A DNA stretch of 25,134 bases from CAZJJK01 sp964546285 (GTDB lineage Bacteria > Spirochaetota > Spirochaetia > Treponematales > Breznakiellaceae). Within the stretch, counting starts at the first letter, position 1; each line of letters begins with the position of its first letter. The translations under genes and the position numbers were made by a program. The DNA lies in NCBI GenBank assembly GCA_964546285.1, contig CAZJJK010000042.1:1-25134 (forward strand), written 5' to 3'. Below the pieces are notes generated by a model, which was given only the letters and a program-made list of their open reading frames with translations, did no database searches and was not told the origin of the DNA. Positions 1-6,995 of this stretch are shown in pieces.

Positions 1-180
1 GGCGCCGCAGTGTTTACAGACAAAGCGGGGGATGAGGCCTCTTGACTTGGTGGGGAAGGAGCCGAAGCGGCGAAACCAGGGAGAATTCGATGCGATTGCG
101 CGCTGGTGGTAGGCGCAGGCGGGGTTGGGACAGAACTCGGGACTATCGATGGTGACGAGGCGGGAGGCGGGTTGAGCCAT
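1..180 (-). CDS. Zinc-ribbon protein, N-terminal 60 residues (partial, runs off left edge); possible transposase
   Basis: An open frame starts at an ATG (180-178) behind a good Shine-Dalgarno (GGAGG, seven bases upstream) and runs off the window without a stop. The visible protein has two CxxC-type pairs: CPNPAC near residues 18-23, followed by His, and CKHC near residues 56-59. They are separated by a short aromatic and basic stretch (WFRRFGSF). This is the layout of a zinc ribbon at the start of many bacterial transposases and some other nucleic-acid-binding proteins. The adjoining insertion-sequence remnants make a transposase plausible, but no catalytic domain is visible. A sigma70-like promoter lies about 120 bases upstream. 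Confidence 0.55.
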   Translation of the reverse strand, partial: MAQPASRLVTIDSPEFCPNPACAYHQRAIASNSPWFRRFGSFPTKSRGLIPRFVCKHCGA

Positions 181-299
181 GGTAAACCTCCGTTGGAAAT
201 GGAATAGGGTCCATATACCGGTACGGGGGAAAGAAGTGTCCCGCTTGTGTTTTGGGAAAAGTTTGTAAAAAATATTTTCAACAGAATTGGCAGCAGTTA

Positions 300-327
300 G
301 TTATACCTGAATCCGTACAAAAGTCAA
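300..327 (-). promoter_or_regulatory. Sigma70-like promoter for the zinc-ribbon gene
   Basis: On the minus strand TTGACT (327-322) is followed after 16 bases by TATAAC (305-300). It points toward the gene starting at 180 and would give a leader of about 110 bases. The -35 box begins four bases outside the right-end hairpin of the IS200-like remnant. Only consensus matching supports this. Confidence 0.4.
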
Positions 328-330
328 CAA

Positions 331-349
331 CCACCACCAAAGGTGGTGG
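331..349. repeat. IS200-like right-end hairpin
   Basis: The sequence is a perfect 8-bp stem, CCACCACC/GGTGGTGG, closed by an AAA loop. It sits 15 bases past the tnpA stop and pairs in design with the left-end hairpin. In this family the transposase binds such structures in single-stranded DNA. Confidence 0.75.
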
Positions 350-364
350 CTTGAATACGGGTCT

Positions 365-808
365 CTAAAAGAACCCTTGTTGTTGTTCGATATCCTCTTC
401 GAGCCGCTCCTTCTCTTCCTGATATTTCACGTACTTTCTAATCTTTTCTTCATCAAGACCGACTGTCGATATACAATAACCGCGGCTCCAGAAATGGTTC
501 CCCCAGTACGGTCGTGTTTTCAATGATTTATTCTTTTGGAAAAGTGCTATCGCACTTTTCCCTTTCACTACTCCCATATACTCCGATATCGATATTTTGG
601 GCGGAAGTTCTACCACTAAATGTATATGGTCCAGCATGATATTCAATTCCAATATTTCTGCGTTTTTCCATTCACTGACCGCACGTATCTTTTTCTCGAC
701 AAATACAGCAATATCGCTCTGTAATATCCGGTATCAATATTTTTGCGTCCACACTATGTGGTATTTGCATTGGTACAGCACATGCGCGATCTTCTTCCAT
801 TCACCCAT
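365..808 (-). pseudogene. tnpA: IS200/IS605 TnpA transposase, disrupted by an in-frame TGA
   Basis: Reading from the ATG at 808 gives a 147-residue frame, normal for a Y1 HUH transposase. It is interrupted only at codon 25 (TGA, 736-734), within the otherwise conserved context TQKY-stop-YRIL, where relatives usually have Arg; a single CGA to TGA change would explain it. After the stop all hallmarks remain: the HUH pair (His61 and His63 in DHIHLVV), the motif PYWGNHFWSRGY, and the catalytic Tyr126 in KYVKYQ. The enzyme nicks and rejoins single-stranded DNA at the element ends. Without readthrough it would be inactive; an internal TTG start near codon 53 would lack strand beta-1 of the fold. 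Confidence 0.85.
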
Positions 809-859
809 AGCATTATTTTATACGATAACTATCTGTATGCAAAGTAAGCCATTACATTA

Positions 860-878
860 CCACCGTCAAAGGCGGCGG
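860..878. repeat. IS200-like left-end hairpin
   Basis: The arms CCACCGT and GGCGGCGG pair around a CAAAG loop, with one A-C mismatch and one T-G wobble. The structure lies 52 bases upstream of the tnpA start and matches the right-end hairpin in length and composition. Confidence 0.65.
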
Positions 879-966
879 TTCCTTAAGCATTAATAGAGAA
901 AGTCAGAATCATCTCCATGTTGTATAGTAAGTTAACCACAACGACACAAACATCTGGAAGGTGATA

Positions 967-2289
967 ATGGCTTTCGTGATTCAATCTACCACTGAACGGC
1001 TTGAAAGTGTAGCGGGACTGGCTCTGGTTGGCGAAATTGCCAAGCGATCCGGCCTCACCCAGCTTCTTGGCCGTCGGTGCTCCATGAACAACGCCCTTGT
1101 CTGCATGTACGGGTTATTGGCGCAAGGACGATGAAGTTTTGAGGAAATCGATTTATACCGCGTCAACGATCTATTCGCGCAGTCGTTTGGTTTATCATTC
1201 GTTCCCGCCCAAGAAACGTTGCGCCTATACCTGGAAAGGTTGGCCGCTGAGCCGGACCTTGTCGCGAACATCCGCACCTGCAACAGCGCCATCCTCAAGC
1301 GGGCAAAACTCACACCAATTGAAATCGCGGGGCGGAAGTATCTCCCGGTCAATGTCGATGTCTCCATTTTGGACAACTCCGGTTCGCAAAAGGAAGGGGT
1401 TAGCCGGACCTATAGGCGGACCAACGGCTATGCGCCGATCTTCAGCTACATCGGAACTGAAGGATACATGCTCGATTGCGAGCTTCGACCCGGATCGCAA
1501 CATTGCCAGAAGGAAACGCCGGATTTCCTACGACGGAATCTCTCGGTTATCGCAAGCTTACCGAACGCGGCGCATCCGCTGTTGTTTCGCTTGGATGGCG
1601 GCAATGATGCCATCGATACCATCAAAACCTTTGCCGAGCAAGCGGGCGCTTCTCCCTTTTTCATTATCAAGCGCAATCTTCGCCGCGAATCCGTCGCCTA
1701 ATGGCAGGATATGGCCCAAACGCTTGGACAGAAACGGCAAGATCGTCCCGGAAAGGATGTCTACACCGGCGTGATTACCAAACACCATCCGCAGGCTGAT
1801 CAAGACATGCCCGCCTTCAATATCGTATTCCAGGTGACTGAATGCACAATCGACGCTCAAGGCAAGCGCTTATTGGTGAGCGACCTTGAATTAGAAACCT
1901 GGTGGACCAATATGTATGAGTCCCCGGAGGCCGTGATCGCGCTCTACCATGACCACGGTACTAGCGAGCGGTACCACAGTGAATTGAAAAGCGATAGGGG
2001 CGTCGAGCAACTTCCTTTGGGAAAGATGAAGGTAAACGCGCTTATCCTTAACTTGGCCATGATGGCCTTCAATACCCTCCGCCTAATTGGTCAGCGGGCG
2101 TTGGACAAGGCAGCGTTGCTTCCCCTGAAAATCGAAGCGCCCCGCAAGCGATTGCGGAAAGTATTATCCGACTTGATCTACATCGGCTGCAAGCTGGTGT
2201 ATCGTAGCCGTCACTGGAGGCTCTATATCAACAAGAAAAATCCCTGGCTTCCGGTATTCCGCGAACTCTATGCCGAAGCGCTCGTATAA
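967..2289 (+). pseudogene. IS1380-like DDE transposase, two in-frame stops
   Basis: One continuous 440-codon frame from the ATG at 967 (GGAAGG upstream) is broken only by TGA at codon 56 (1132-1134) and TAA at codon 245 (1699-1701); there is no frameshift. The preserved blocks match IS1380-family transposases: NVDVSILDNSG (acidic residues near 131-136), KEGVSRTYRRTNGYAPIF, LRPGSQHCQKETPDFLRRN, FRLDGGNDAID (Asp near 210) and HDHGTSERYHSELKSDRG (Glu near 334-339). The full length is normal for the family. I could not find convincing terminal inverted repeats or a target duplication, so the element boundaries are unknown. It is probably dead. Confidence 0.85.
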
Positions 2290-2434
2290 CGATTCACCGT
2301 GCGTACTGAAAAACCATGAGACTCGCCAAAAAACCGCCCTAATAAAGCTTGGATTAAAGTCCATTTTTTTCCTCTTTTTTTTGTCCTAATTGAAGATAAG
2401 TATACTTCTGAAACTAATTTCAATAAATAGAGGC

Positions 2435-2580
2435 GCTTTCAAAAGTCTTCAACTTTTGAAAGCCGACAATAATGGCAAGCGCAGTTTTATTGCTATTATT
2501 TGTATTGTATGTAGATAATAATCCTCGCAATAAAACTGTGAGAGGTTCTTGCGAAAGTAACCGACTTTTGCAGGAACCTC
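2435..2580. repeat. Three-stem palindromic repeat, copy A
   Basis: Three consecutive inverted repeats are present. Stem 1 (2435-2463) is an 11-bp perfect hairpin with arms GCTTTCAAAAG and CTTTTGAAAGC. Stem 2 has perfect 12-bp arms CAGTTTTATTGC (2482-2493) and GCAATAAAACTG (2527-2538). Stem 3 (2542-2557 with 2565-2580) pairs 14 of 16 positions, the other two being G-T wobbles. The same order of elements and several shared words (CAAGCGC, GTTTT, GCTATT, TTGTAT, AGATAA) occur in copy B at 23255-23398. It may be a dispersed non-coding element or an RNA structure. Confidence 0.6.
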
Positions 2581-2609
2581 AATACTCTATTTTATAAAAG
2601 AAAATATAC

Positions 2610-2639
2610 TTGCGACAGTCCGCAAAGGGCTGATACACT
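2610..2639 (+). promoter_or_regulatory. Candidate promoter of the GntR-RCK_C gene
   Basis: TTGCGA (2610-2615) and TACACT (2634-2639) are 18 bases apart, and TGA precedes the -10 as an extended element. Transcription would begin near 2646, only a base or two before the ATG at 2648. This fits the absence of a Shine-Dalgarno and suggests a leaderless or nearly leaderless mRNA. Each box matches consensus at only four of six positions. Confidence 0.35.
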
Positions 2640-2647
2640 CAGCCATC

Positions 2648-3289
2648 ATGGCAGAGACGCCACAGCCACCCGTCTACCTCCAGATAGCGCTTGATGTCGC
2701 TTCAAGAATCTCACGCGAAGAATTACCTCCAGGCACAAAGATTCATGGCCGCTCAGTAATGGCCGGCGAATATGGTGTTTCACCTGAAACGATACGTCGG
2801 GCTCTCTGTCTTCTTGAGGACATGAAGGTAGTTGAGATAAAAGAAAAAAGTGGAGCCAAGGTTCTTTCCGTTGAAAACGCTCGTTCATATATAGAAAGAT
2901 TCAGCGCTAAAAGCGGGATAAAGATTTTACAGGGAGAGTTAAAAGCCACGATACAAGCTCAGATGGATCTTCATAAGCGAACGCTTGATTTAATCTCAAA
3001 ACTAATGGATAGCGCCGATCGGTTCTCTCGGACTAATCCCTTTCAAAATCTTGAACTGGACATTAAGACATCTTCCCCAATTATTGGAAAGACGCCCGCT
3101 GAACTCCGGCTCTGGCAAAACACGGGCGCGACCCTTATAGCCGTTCGTCGTGATGAAAAGCTTATATTGTCGCCAGGCCCTTATATCCGTTTTGAGGAAG
3201 GCGATAGCCTAATATTCGTGGGCGATATGCGGGCTGCCGATGCCGTGCAAGCTCTAATCAACGGAGACATGATAAGCGAGCCCAACTAA
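2648..3289 (+). CDS. GntR-family regulator with C-terminal RCK_C (TrkA_C) domain, BusR-like
   Basis: The 213-residue protein has three parts. Residues 8-75 are a GntR winged helix-turn-helix (VYLQIALDVASRI, then YGVSPETIRRAL and the wing). Residues 92-128 form a heptad-rich helix likely to be a coiled coil. Residues 135-207 are an RCK_C domain (SPIIGKTPAELRLWQNTGATLIAVRR, then PGPYIRFEEGDSLIFVG). This architecture is that of BusR, a repressor of osmolyte uptake in streptococci and lactococci that binds c-di-AMP through RCK_C. By position it probably controls the amino-acid importer downstream, where a matching operator lies. Whether c-di-AMP is the ligand here is inference. No Shine-Dalgarno is seen, so the ATG was chosen from domain start and a candidate promoter directly upstream. 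Confidence 0.85.
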   Translation: MAETPQPPVYLQIALDVASRISREELPPGTKIHGRSVMAGEYGVSPETIRRALCLLEDMKVVEIKEKSGAKVLSVENARSYIERFSAKSGIKILQGELKATIQAQMDLHKRTLDLISKLMDSADRFSRTNPFQNLELDIKTSSPIIGKTPAELRLWQNTGATLIAVRRDEKLILSPGPYIRFEEGDSLIFVGDMRAADAVQALINGDMISEPN

Positions 3290-3458
3290 CAGTATTTTTA
3301 GAACCTACCTTTCATTGAATATTCTTATACTATTGAGTTTCTCGCGGTTTTATTGTGAATTTTTCAATCTATTTACATTACCTATTATCACGCCTATCGA
3401 GAGTTAGCTGAGAAGTGTGTGGCTCCCGTCCGAATTCCGTTCTCGTACTAAAAACGAT

Positions 3459-3472
3459 GGAGATTACTCTCC
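3459..3472. repeat. Small hairpin upstream of the amino-acid importer promoter
   Basis: A perfect 5-bp stem, GGAGA/TCTCC, closes a TTAC loop ten bases before the -35 box. It lacks a following T-run, so it is not a convincing terminator. The rest of the 3290-3458 gap shows nothing recognisable. Confidence 0.25.
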
Positions 3473-3481
3473 TGTATCTTG

Positions 3482-3510
3482 TTGACAACTGCCAACTTTA
3501 TAATTATTAT
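3482..3510 (+). promoter_or_regulatory. Sigma70 promoter of the amino-acid ABC operon
   Basis: A perfect TTGACA (3482-3487) and TATTAT (3505-3510; five of six) are 17 bases apart. Transcription would start near 3517, placing the Shine-Dalgarno AGGAGG (3527-3532) and the ATG (3539) just downstream. Confidence 0.75.
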
Positions 3511-3520
3511 TAAGTTGTCA
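3483..3520. promoter_or_regulatory. Bipartite operator, 8-bp half-sites with 22-bp spacer
   Basis: TGACAACT (3483-3490) and AGTTGTCA (3513-3520) are perfect inverted repeats separated by exactly 22 bases. The left arm covers most of the -35 box and the right arm covers the expected transcription start, so a protein bound to both would block the promoter. BusR is known to measure a 22-bp gap between two half-sites with its tetrameric coiled coil, and a BusR-like protein is encoded directly upstream. The pairing of this regulator with this site is inference. Confidence 0.65.
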
Positions 3521-3538
3521 GATATTAGGAGGATACGT

Positions 3539-4312
3539 ATGAGTAACGTACGCACACTCGGTTTCACTCTTGCCGCGATCGCCCTGATCGCGAGCCCACT
3601 TTTCGCCGCTGGTGGCGTTGAAAAGGAAGCTACCATTTCCTTTGCTGGGTCCGGCGGTTATCCACCGTTCAATTTTATCACCGAAGATGGGGATGTCGAC
3701 GGATTCGATGTTGATATAGCCCGCGAAATAGCCAAACGCATGGAACTAACGTTGGATTATAAGACAACCGCTTGGGATGGCATTATTGAGGGGCTACGCG
3801 CCTCACGATATGACGGCGTTCTAGGTTCAATGGGTATAACGGAAGAACGAAAGAAAATCGTCAATTTTTCCACGCCTTATTACTATTCTGGGCCTCAGCT
3901 AATAGTCCGAAAGAATTCGGGCATCACCGGTCCCGAAGAGCTAGACTCTTCAAAAACCATTGCACTTGTAACTGGTACCACCTTTGAGCAGGATGCGGAA
4001 AAACTCGGCGTTAAAATCAGACTGTACGAAGATGACAATCAGACCCTCATGGAATTGATCAATGGCCGAGTTGACGCGGTCCTTACTGATCGTATCGTAG
4101 GCCTCAACGCTATCGCGAAACTTAAAGGCGGCGATCAATTGGAACTCGCGGGTTCCGTCCTGCGGGTTGAGGAAATGGGCATCGCTCTCAATAAAAAGGA
4201 CAGTGAGCTCCTTGATACCATCAATAAACTTCTTGCCGATATACGCGCCGATGGGACTATGAAGGCTATCAGCGCTAAATGGTTCGACGGCAGCGATATT
4301 ACCGTTAAATAA
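3539..4312 (+). CDS. Polar amino-acid ABC transporter, periplasmic binding protein
   Basis: This is a 257-residue family 3 solute-binding protein (SBP_bac_3). A signal peptide covers residues 1-23 (hydrophobic core, end SPLFAAG), with no lipobox Cys. The mature part starts with the ligand-site block GGYPPFNFITEDGDVDGFDVDI and continues with the typical GSMGITEERKKIVNFSTPYYYSG, where the Arg of TEER usually contacts the amino-acid carboxylate. The substrate is probably glutamine, another polar amino acid or cystine; it cannot be fixed by eye. The start was set by AGGAGG six bases upstream; an in-frame ATG 60 bases earlier lies before the promoter and is rejected. It is the first gene of a three-gene importer operon. 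Confidence 0.9.
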   Translation: MSNVRTLGFTLAAIALIASPLFAAGGVEKEATISFAGSGGYPPFNFITEDGDVDGFDVDIAREIAKRMELTLDYKTTAWDGIIEGLRASRYDGVLGSMGITEERKKIVNFSTPYYYSGPQLIVRKNSGITGPEELDSSKTIALVTGTTFEQDAEKLGVKIRLYEDDNQTLMELINGRVDAVLTDRIVGLNAIAKLKGGDQLELAGSVLRVEEMGIALNKKDSELLDTINKLLADIRADGTMKAISAKWFDGSDITVK

Positions 4313-4321
4313 GGCGGCCCC

Positions 4322-4999
4322 ATGGATTCGATACTTCCATGGGATATTAGCGCCATTCCCGGCTTCTTTTTCAAGTTCGGGAATGCCGCCTTATACACCC
4401 TCTACATTACCGTTCTTGGAATTCTTACTGGCCTTATAATTGGGTTATTTGTCGCCTTCGCGCGCATCTCACGCAATAAGATCATCTCCCGTATTGCCGG
4501 AGCTTATATCTTCGTTATACGAGGAACGCCGCTATTGCTTCAACTCTTCATTATCTATTATGGACTTACCTCCATTGTGACCATACCGCCCTTCCCCTCG
4601 GCCATCATTGCCTTAGGTATACATAATGGCGCCTATATCGCCGAAATTTTTCGCGGTGCTATAGTGTCCATAGATTGGGGCCAGATGGAAGCCGCCAGAA
4701 GTTTGGGTATGCCTTACCGAAAGGCGATGCTCCGTATTATTTTGCCGCAAGCCTTTAAAAGGGCGGTCCCCGCGCTTGGCAACCAATTCATCATCGCCCT
4801 TAAGGACTCATCCCTTGCCAGCACCATCGCGGTTCCAGAGCTCCTATTACGGGGCCGGCAACTAGGCGCATCAAATTATATGTATATGGAGATGCTGACA
4901 ATAGTAGCTGTCTGGTATCTGTTGATGACAAGTATCGTAACCTTCGCGGTTAATCGCATAGAGCTTAAACTCAAGGTGAACGAACGTGAAAAACACTAA
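4322..4999 (+). CDS. Polar amino-acid ABC transporter, permease
   Basis: The 225-residue membrane protein has about five transmembrane segments. An RGTPLLLQLFIIYYG motif sits near residue 70, and the cytoplasmic EAA loop is MEAARSLGMPYRKAMLRIILPQA near residues 120-142, which docks the ATPase. These are the features of the His/Glu/Gln/Arg/cystine permease family. It starts nine bases after the binding-protein stop with a weak ribosome-binding site. The transporter probably works as a homodimer, because no second permease is encoded. Confidence 0.92.
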   Translation: MDSILPWDISAIPGFFFKFGNAALYTLYITVLGILTGLIIGLFVAFARISRNKIISRIAGAYIFVIRGTPLLLQLFIIYYGLTSIVTIPPFPSAIIALGIHNGAYIAEIFRGAIVSIDWGQMEAARSLGMPYRKAMLRIILPQAFKRAVPALGNQFIIALKDSSLASTIAVPELLLRGRQLGASNYMYMEMLTIVAVWYLLMTSIVTFAVNRIELKLKVNEREKH

Positions 5000-5759
5000 T
5001 ATGAAGAATATTCCCCCCAACCCAAACGCGATTCTAACGATACGGCATTTGTCTAAATCTTTTGGCGAACTTCACGTTCTAAAAGACATTTCTCTTGATG
5101 TTAAGGAACGAGAAGTAGTCGTAATTATCGGAGCCAGCGGCTCAGGTAAAAGCACGCTACTTCGCTGCGTTAATTTTTTAGAAAGAACGGATCGCGGTAA
5201 ATTCTGGTTCAAAGGGAAACGGGTTGAAAAGAACGAAGCCCGCCTCAATCATTACCGCCAAGATATAGGTATGGTTTTTCAGCACTTCAATCTTTTTCCG
5301 CACATGACAGTCCTTGGCAATGTTATGGAAGGACCGGTGCATGTAAAAGGCATGAAAAAAGACGAGGCTGAGGAACTCGCCATCGCTCTGCTTGAAAAAG
5401 TGGGCTTAGGCGATAAGGCCGATGTCTATCCGGCTATGCTTTCTGGTGGGCAAAAACAGAGAGTCGCTATAGCGCGGGCTTTGGCGATGAACCCAAAGCT
5501 TATGCTCTTTGATGAACCAACCAGCGCTCTTGACCCTGAGCTTGTCGGGGAGGTTCTACAAGTCATGCAGGATTTGGCGAAGGAAGGAATGACTATGTTG
5601 GTCGTTACACACGAAATGTGGTTCGCCAAAGAGGTGGCTGACCGCGTTATCTTTATGGATGAGGGCGTTATAGCGGAAGAAGGTTCTCCAGAGGATATGT
5701 TCACTAAGCCTAAAACCGAAAGGGCCCAAGCCTTTCTCAAGCAGATTTTAAATAATTGA
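4986..5759 (+). CDS. Polar amino-acid ABC transporter, ATP-binding protein
   Basis: The 257-residue ATPase shows every ABC motif in order: Walker A GASGSGKST (49-57), the Q-loop in VFQHFNLFPH, the signature LSGGQKQRVAIARAL, Walker B LMLFDEPTSALDPE and the switch His in VVTHEM. It belongs to the GlnQ/HisP-type amino-acid importer ATPases. The GTG start at 4986 overlaps the permease end by 14 bases and has AAGGTGA six bases upstream. The ATG at 5001 has no such site, so the GTG is preferred. It is the last gene of the operon, followed by a strong hairpin. Confidence 0.93.
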   Translation: MKNTNMKNIPPNPNAILTIRHLSKSFGELHVLKDISLDVKEREVVVIIGASGSGKSTLLRCVNFLERTDRGKFWFKGKRVEKNEARLNHYRQDIGMVFQHFNLFPHMTVLGNVMEGPVHVKGMKKDEAEELAIALLEKVGLGDKADVYPAMLSGGQKQRVAIARALAMNPKLMLFDEPTSALDPELVGEVLQVMQDLAKEGMTMLVVTHEMWFAKEVADRVIFMDEGVIAEEGSPEDMFTKPKTERAQAFLKQILNN

Positions 5760-5871
5760 GCTTCCCAAGGAAGCGGCTCATTCTAGCGGAAAGCAATCAA
5801 GGTTTTATTATATATCCGCATACAATGCAAATTCTTCTATAAAGCGCCACAGAGCTTCATTAAAAGGAGAG

Positions 5872-5896
5872 CCCCGGAGTAAGCTCCGGGGTTTCA
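5872..5896. terminator. Terminator hairpin between convergent operons
   Basis: A perfect 8-bp G+C-rich stem, CCCCGGAG/CTCCGGGG, closes a TAAG loop and is followed by TTT. It lies between the stop of the amino-acid importer ATPase (5759) and the stop of the convergent GH130 gene (5956), so it could stop transcription from both sides. The T-run is short, and read from the minus strand the stem is followed by CTCTCCTTTT. A smaller hairpin GCTTCC/GGAAGC lies at 5760-5774. Confidence 0.7.
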
Positions 5897-5955
5897 CCGC
5901 GATTTTTCAATAAGACCCCGCCCGCCTTTACTAGCTTAGCGGGGCTTAAGCTCCC

Positions 5956-6954
5956 TTAAAATCCATCGCGTTTTATGAAATCCACGATATCATCCACAAA
6001 ACCAAAGGCCAAGCCAGTAACGGTATCAGCGCATCCATAATAAATCGCGAGCCTCCCAGTAGCCCCATCCACCAAAGCAGCGCAGGGGAAAGTCACGTTT
6101 GGAACATCGCCGACGCACTCATAAGTCGCCTGCGGAGACATTAAATAGGGACGAGCACGGGCGATAAGCTTCCATGGCTGATCCAAATCTAAAAGCGCCG
6201 CGCCAAACGAATAGACAAAGCCATTACAGCTTGTTAAAACGCCGTGGTAAAAAAGAAGCCAGCCCTCCTCCGTCTCTATTGGAGCCGGCCCAGCGCCCAC
6301 CTTAGTGCTCTGCCAACCCGATGACGCCCAGCCAGGAGCCATAACATGCCTATGCTTTCCCCAATAAGTCAGATCCGGACTCTCGGAATAAAAAATATCG
6401 CCAAAGGGCGTATGGCCGGAATCGCTTGGTCGGCTCAATAGGGCGTAATTATTCCCTATTTTACGGGGGAAAAGCACACCATTTCGATTATATGGCATAA
6501 GAGGATTTTCTAAACGGTAAAACTCCTTAAAATCGAAGGTATAACCCAAGCCTATGCAAGCGCCATGGTACCCATCGCACCATACGATAAAATAACGGTC
6601 ATCAATAAAAACGACACGAGGATCATATTTGTAATCAGACTTTGGTAAAACACCATCCTTAGCTATGAACGTTATTGGCTCATCATCAATCTTCCAATCA
6701 AACCCATTTTGACTAAAACCGCGATGAATATTCATCCTACGACTGGTATCATCACAGCGAAAAACTCCCGCGAAACCATCATTAAACGGCACGACAGCGC
6801 TGTTGAATACACTATTGGATGACGCTGTCGCGTCCCGTTTAATGATTGGGTTGCCGGAATAACGCCACAGGACTTCTTGCCGCCCATTCATGGGCCTTTC
6901 CTCCCATGGCAGCTTAGGCAGAGGGGCGCTATTTATTAACCGAAACTTGCTCAA
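5956..6954 (-). CDS. GH130 beta-1,4-mannoside phosphorylase (subfamily 2 type)
   Basis: The 332-residue cytosolic protein (no signal peptide) closely matches the GH130 five-bladed propeller phosphorylases, in particular the UhgbMP type that acts on beta-1,4-mannooligosaccharides and Man-beta-1,4-GlcNAc. Shared blocks are PWEERP, VLWR, NPII, NSVFNSAVVPF, GVFRCDDTSRRM, FPRKIGNNYALLSRPSD and FPCAALVDG. The catalytic Asp is Asp111 in YDPRV, and basic residues such as those in DDTSRRM line the phosphate site. It would release mannose-1-phosphate from the non-reducing end. The start is TTG (6954-6952) with AAGGA seven bases upstream; the next ATG (residue 22) would cut off the conserved PWEERP. It is the last gene of the ten-gene operon. 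Mannan is the likely source of substrate, and host N-glycan is the alternative. Confidence 0.9.
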   Translation of the reverse strand: MSKFRLINSAPLPKLPWEERPMNGRQEVLWRYSGNPIIKRDATASSNSVFNSAVVPFNDGFAGVFRCDDTSRRMNIHRGFSQNGFDWKIDDEPITFIAKDGVLPKSDYKYDPRVVFIDDRYFIVWCDGYHGACIGLGYTFDFKEFYRLENPLMPYNRNGVLFPRKIGNNYALLSRPSDSGHTPFGDIFYSESPDLTYWGKHRHVMAPGWASSGWQSTKVGAGPAPIETEEGWLLFYHGVLTSCNGFVYSFGAALLDLDQPWKLIARARPYLMSPQATYECVGDVPNVTFPCAALVDGATGRLAIYYGCADTVTGLAFGFVDDIVDFIKRDGF

Positions 6955-6995
6955 TTTATTATCCTTTGCCGCGGGCGGCGTTCTTTATAAGAAGC

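Larger units (their letters stand above)
331..878 (-). mobile_element. IS200/IS605-family insertion sequence remnant (tnpA only)
   Basis: A broken tnpA is bracketed by two subterminal hairpins of nearly identical design, at 331-349 and 860-878. Both have a 19-base stem-loop rich in CCRCC and GGYGG around a CAAAG or AAA loop. IS200/IS605 elements lack inverted terminal repeats and are instead recognised by such hairpins, which fits. No tnpB is present. The exact cleavage sites cannot be read from one copy, so the coordinates given are hairpin to hairpin. Confidence 0.75.
2290..2647. other. Intergenic region with hairpin repeat, no gene seen
   Basis: This 358-base stretch follows the dead transposase. 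I see no coding frame in it. It starts with T-rich sequence (2363-2385), then carries the three-stem repeat at 2435-2580, then an A+T-rich part leading to the regulator gene. A candidate promoter for that gene lies at 2610-2639: TTGCGA, 18 bases, then TACACT preceded by an extended -10 TG. Confidence 0.6.

Noticed and set aside
597..893. Open frame of 98 codons on the plus strand
   Set aside because: It lies antisense to the broken tnpA and its sequence has no family features; it is a shadow of the transposase frame.
1097..1774. Open frame of 225 codons overlapping the IS1380-like transposase
   Set aside because: It is Ser/Arg-rich with no recognisable motif, and the alternative frame carries all the transposase blocks.
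890..2390. Terminal inverted repeats of the IS1380-like element
   Set aside because: I compared both flanks by eye and found no convincing matching ends.
2435..2580. Integron attC site or CRISPR array
   Set aside because: There is no GTTRRRY/RYYYAAC pair in the attC arrangement, no regular direct repeats with spacers, and no integrase or cas gene nearby.
3482..3504. TATAAT at 3499-3504 as the -10 box of the amino-acid operon
   Set aside because: It is only 11 bases from TTGACA; TATTAT at 3505-3510 gives the normal 17-base spacing.
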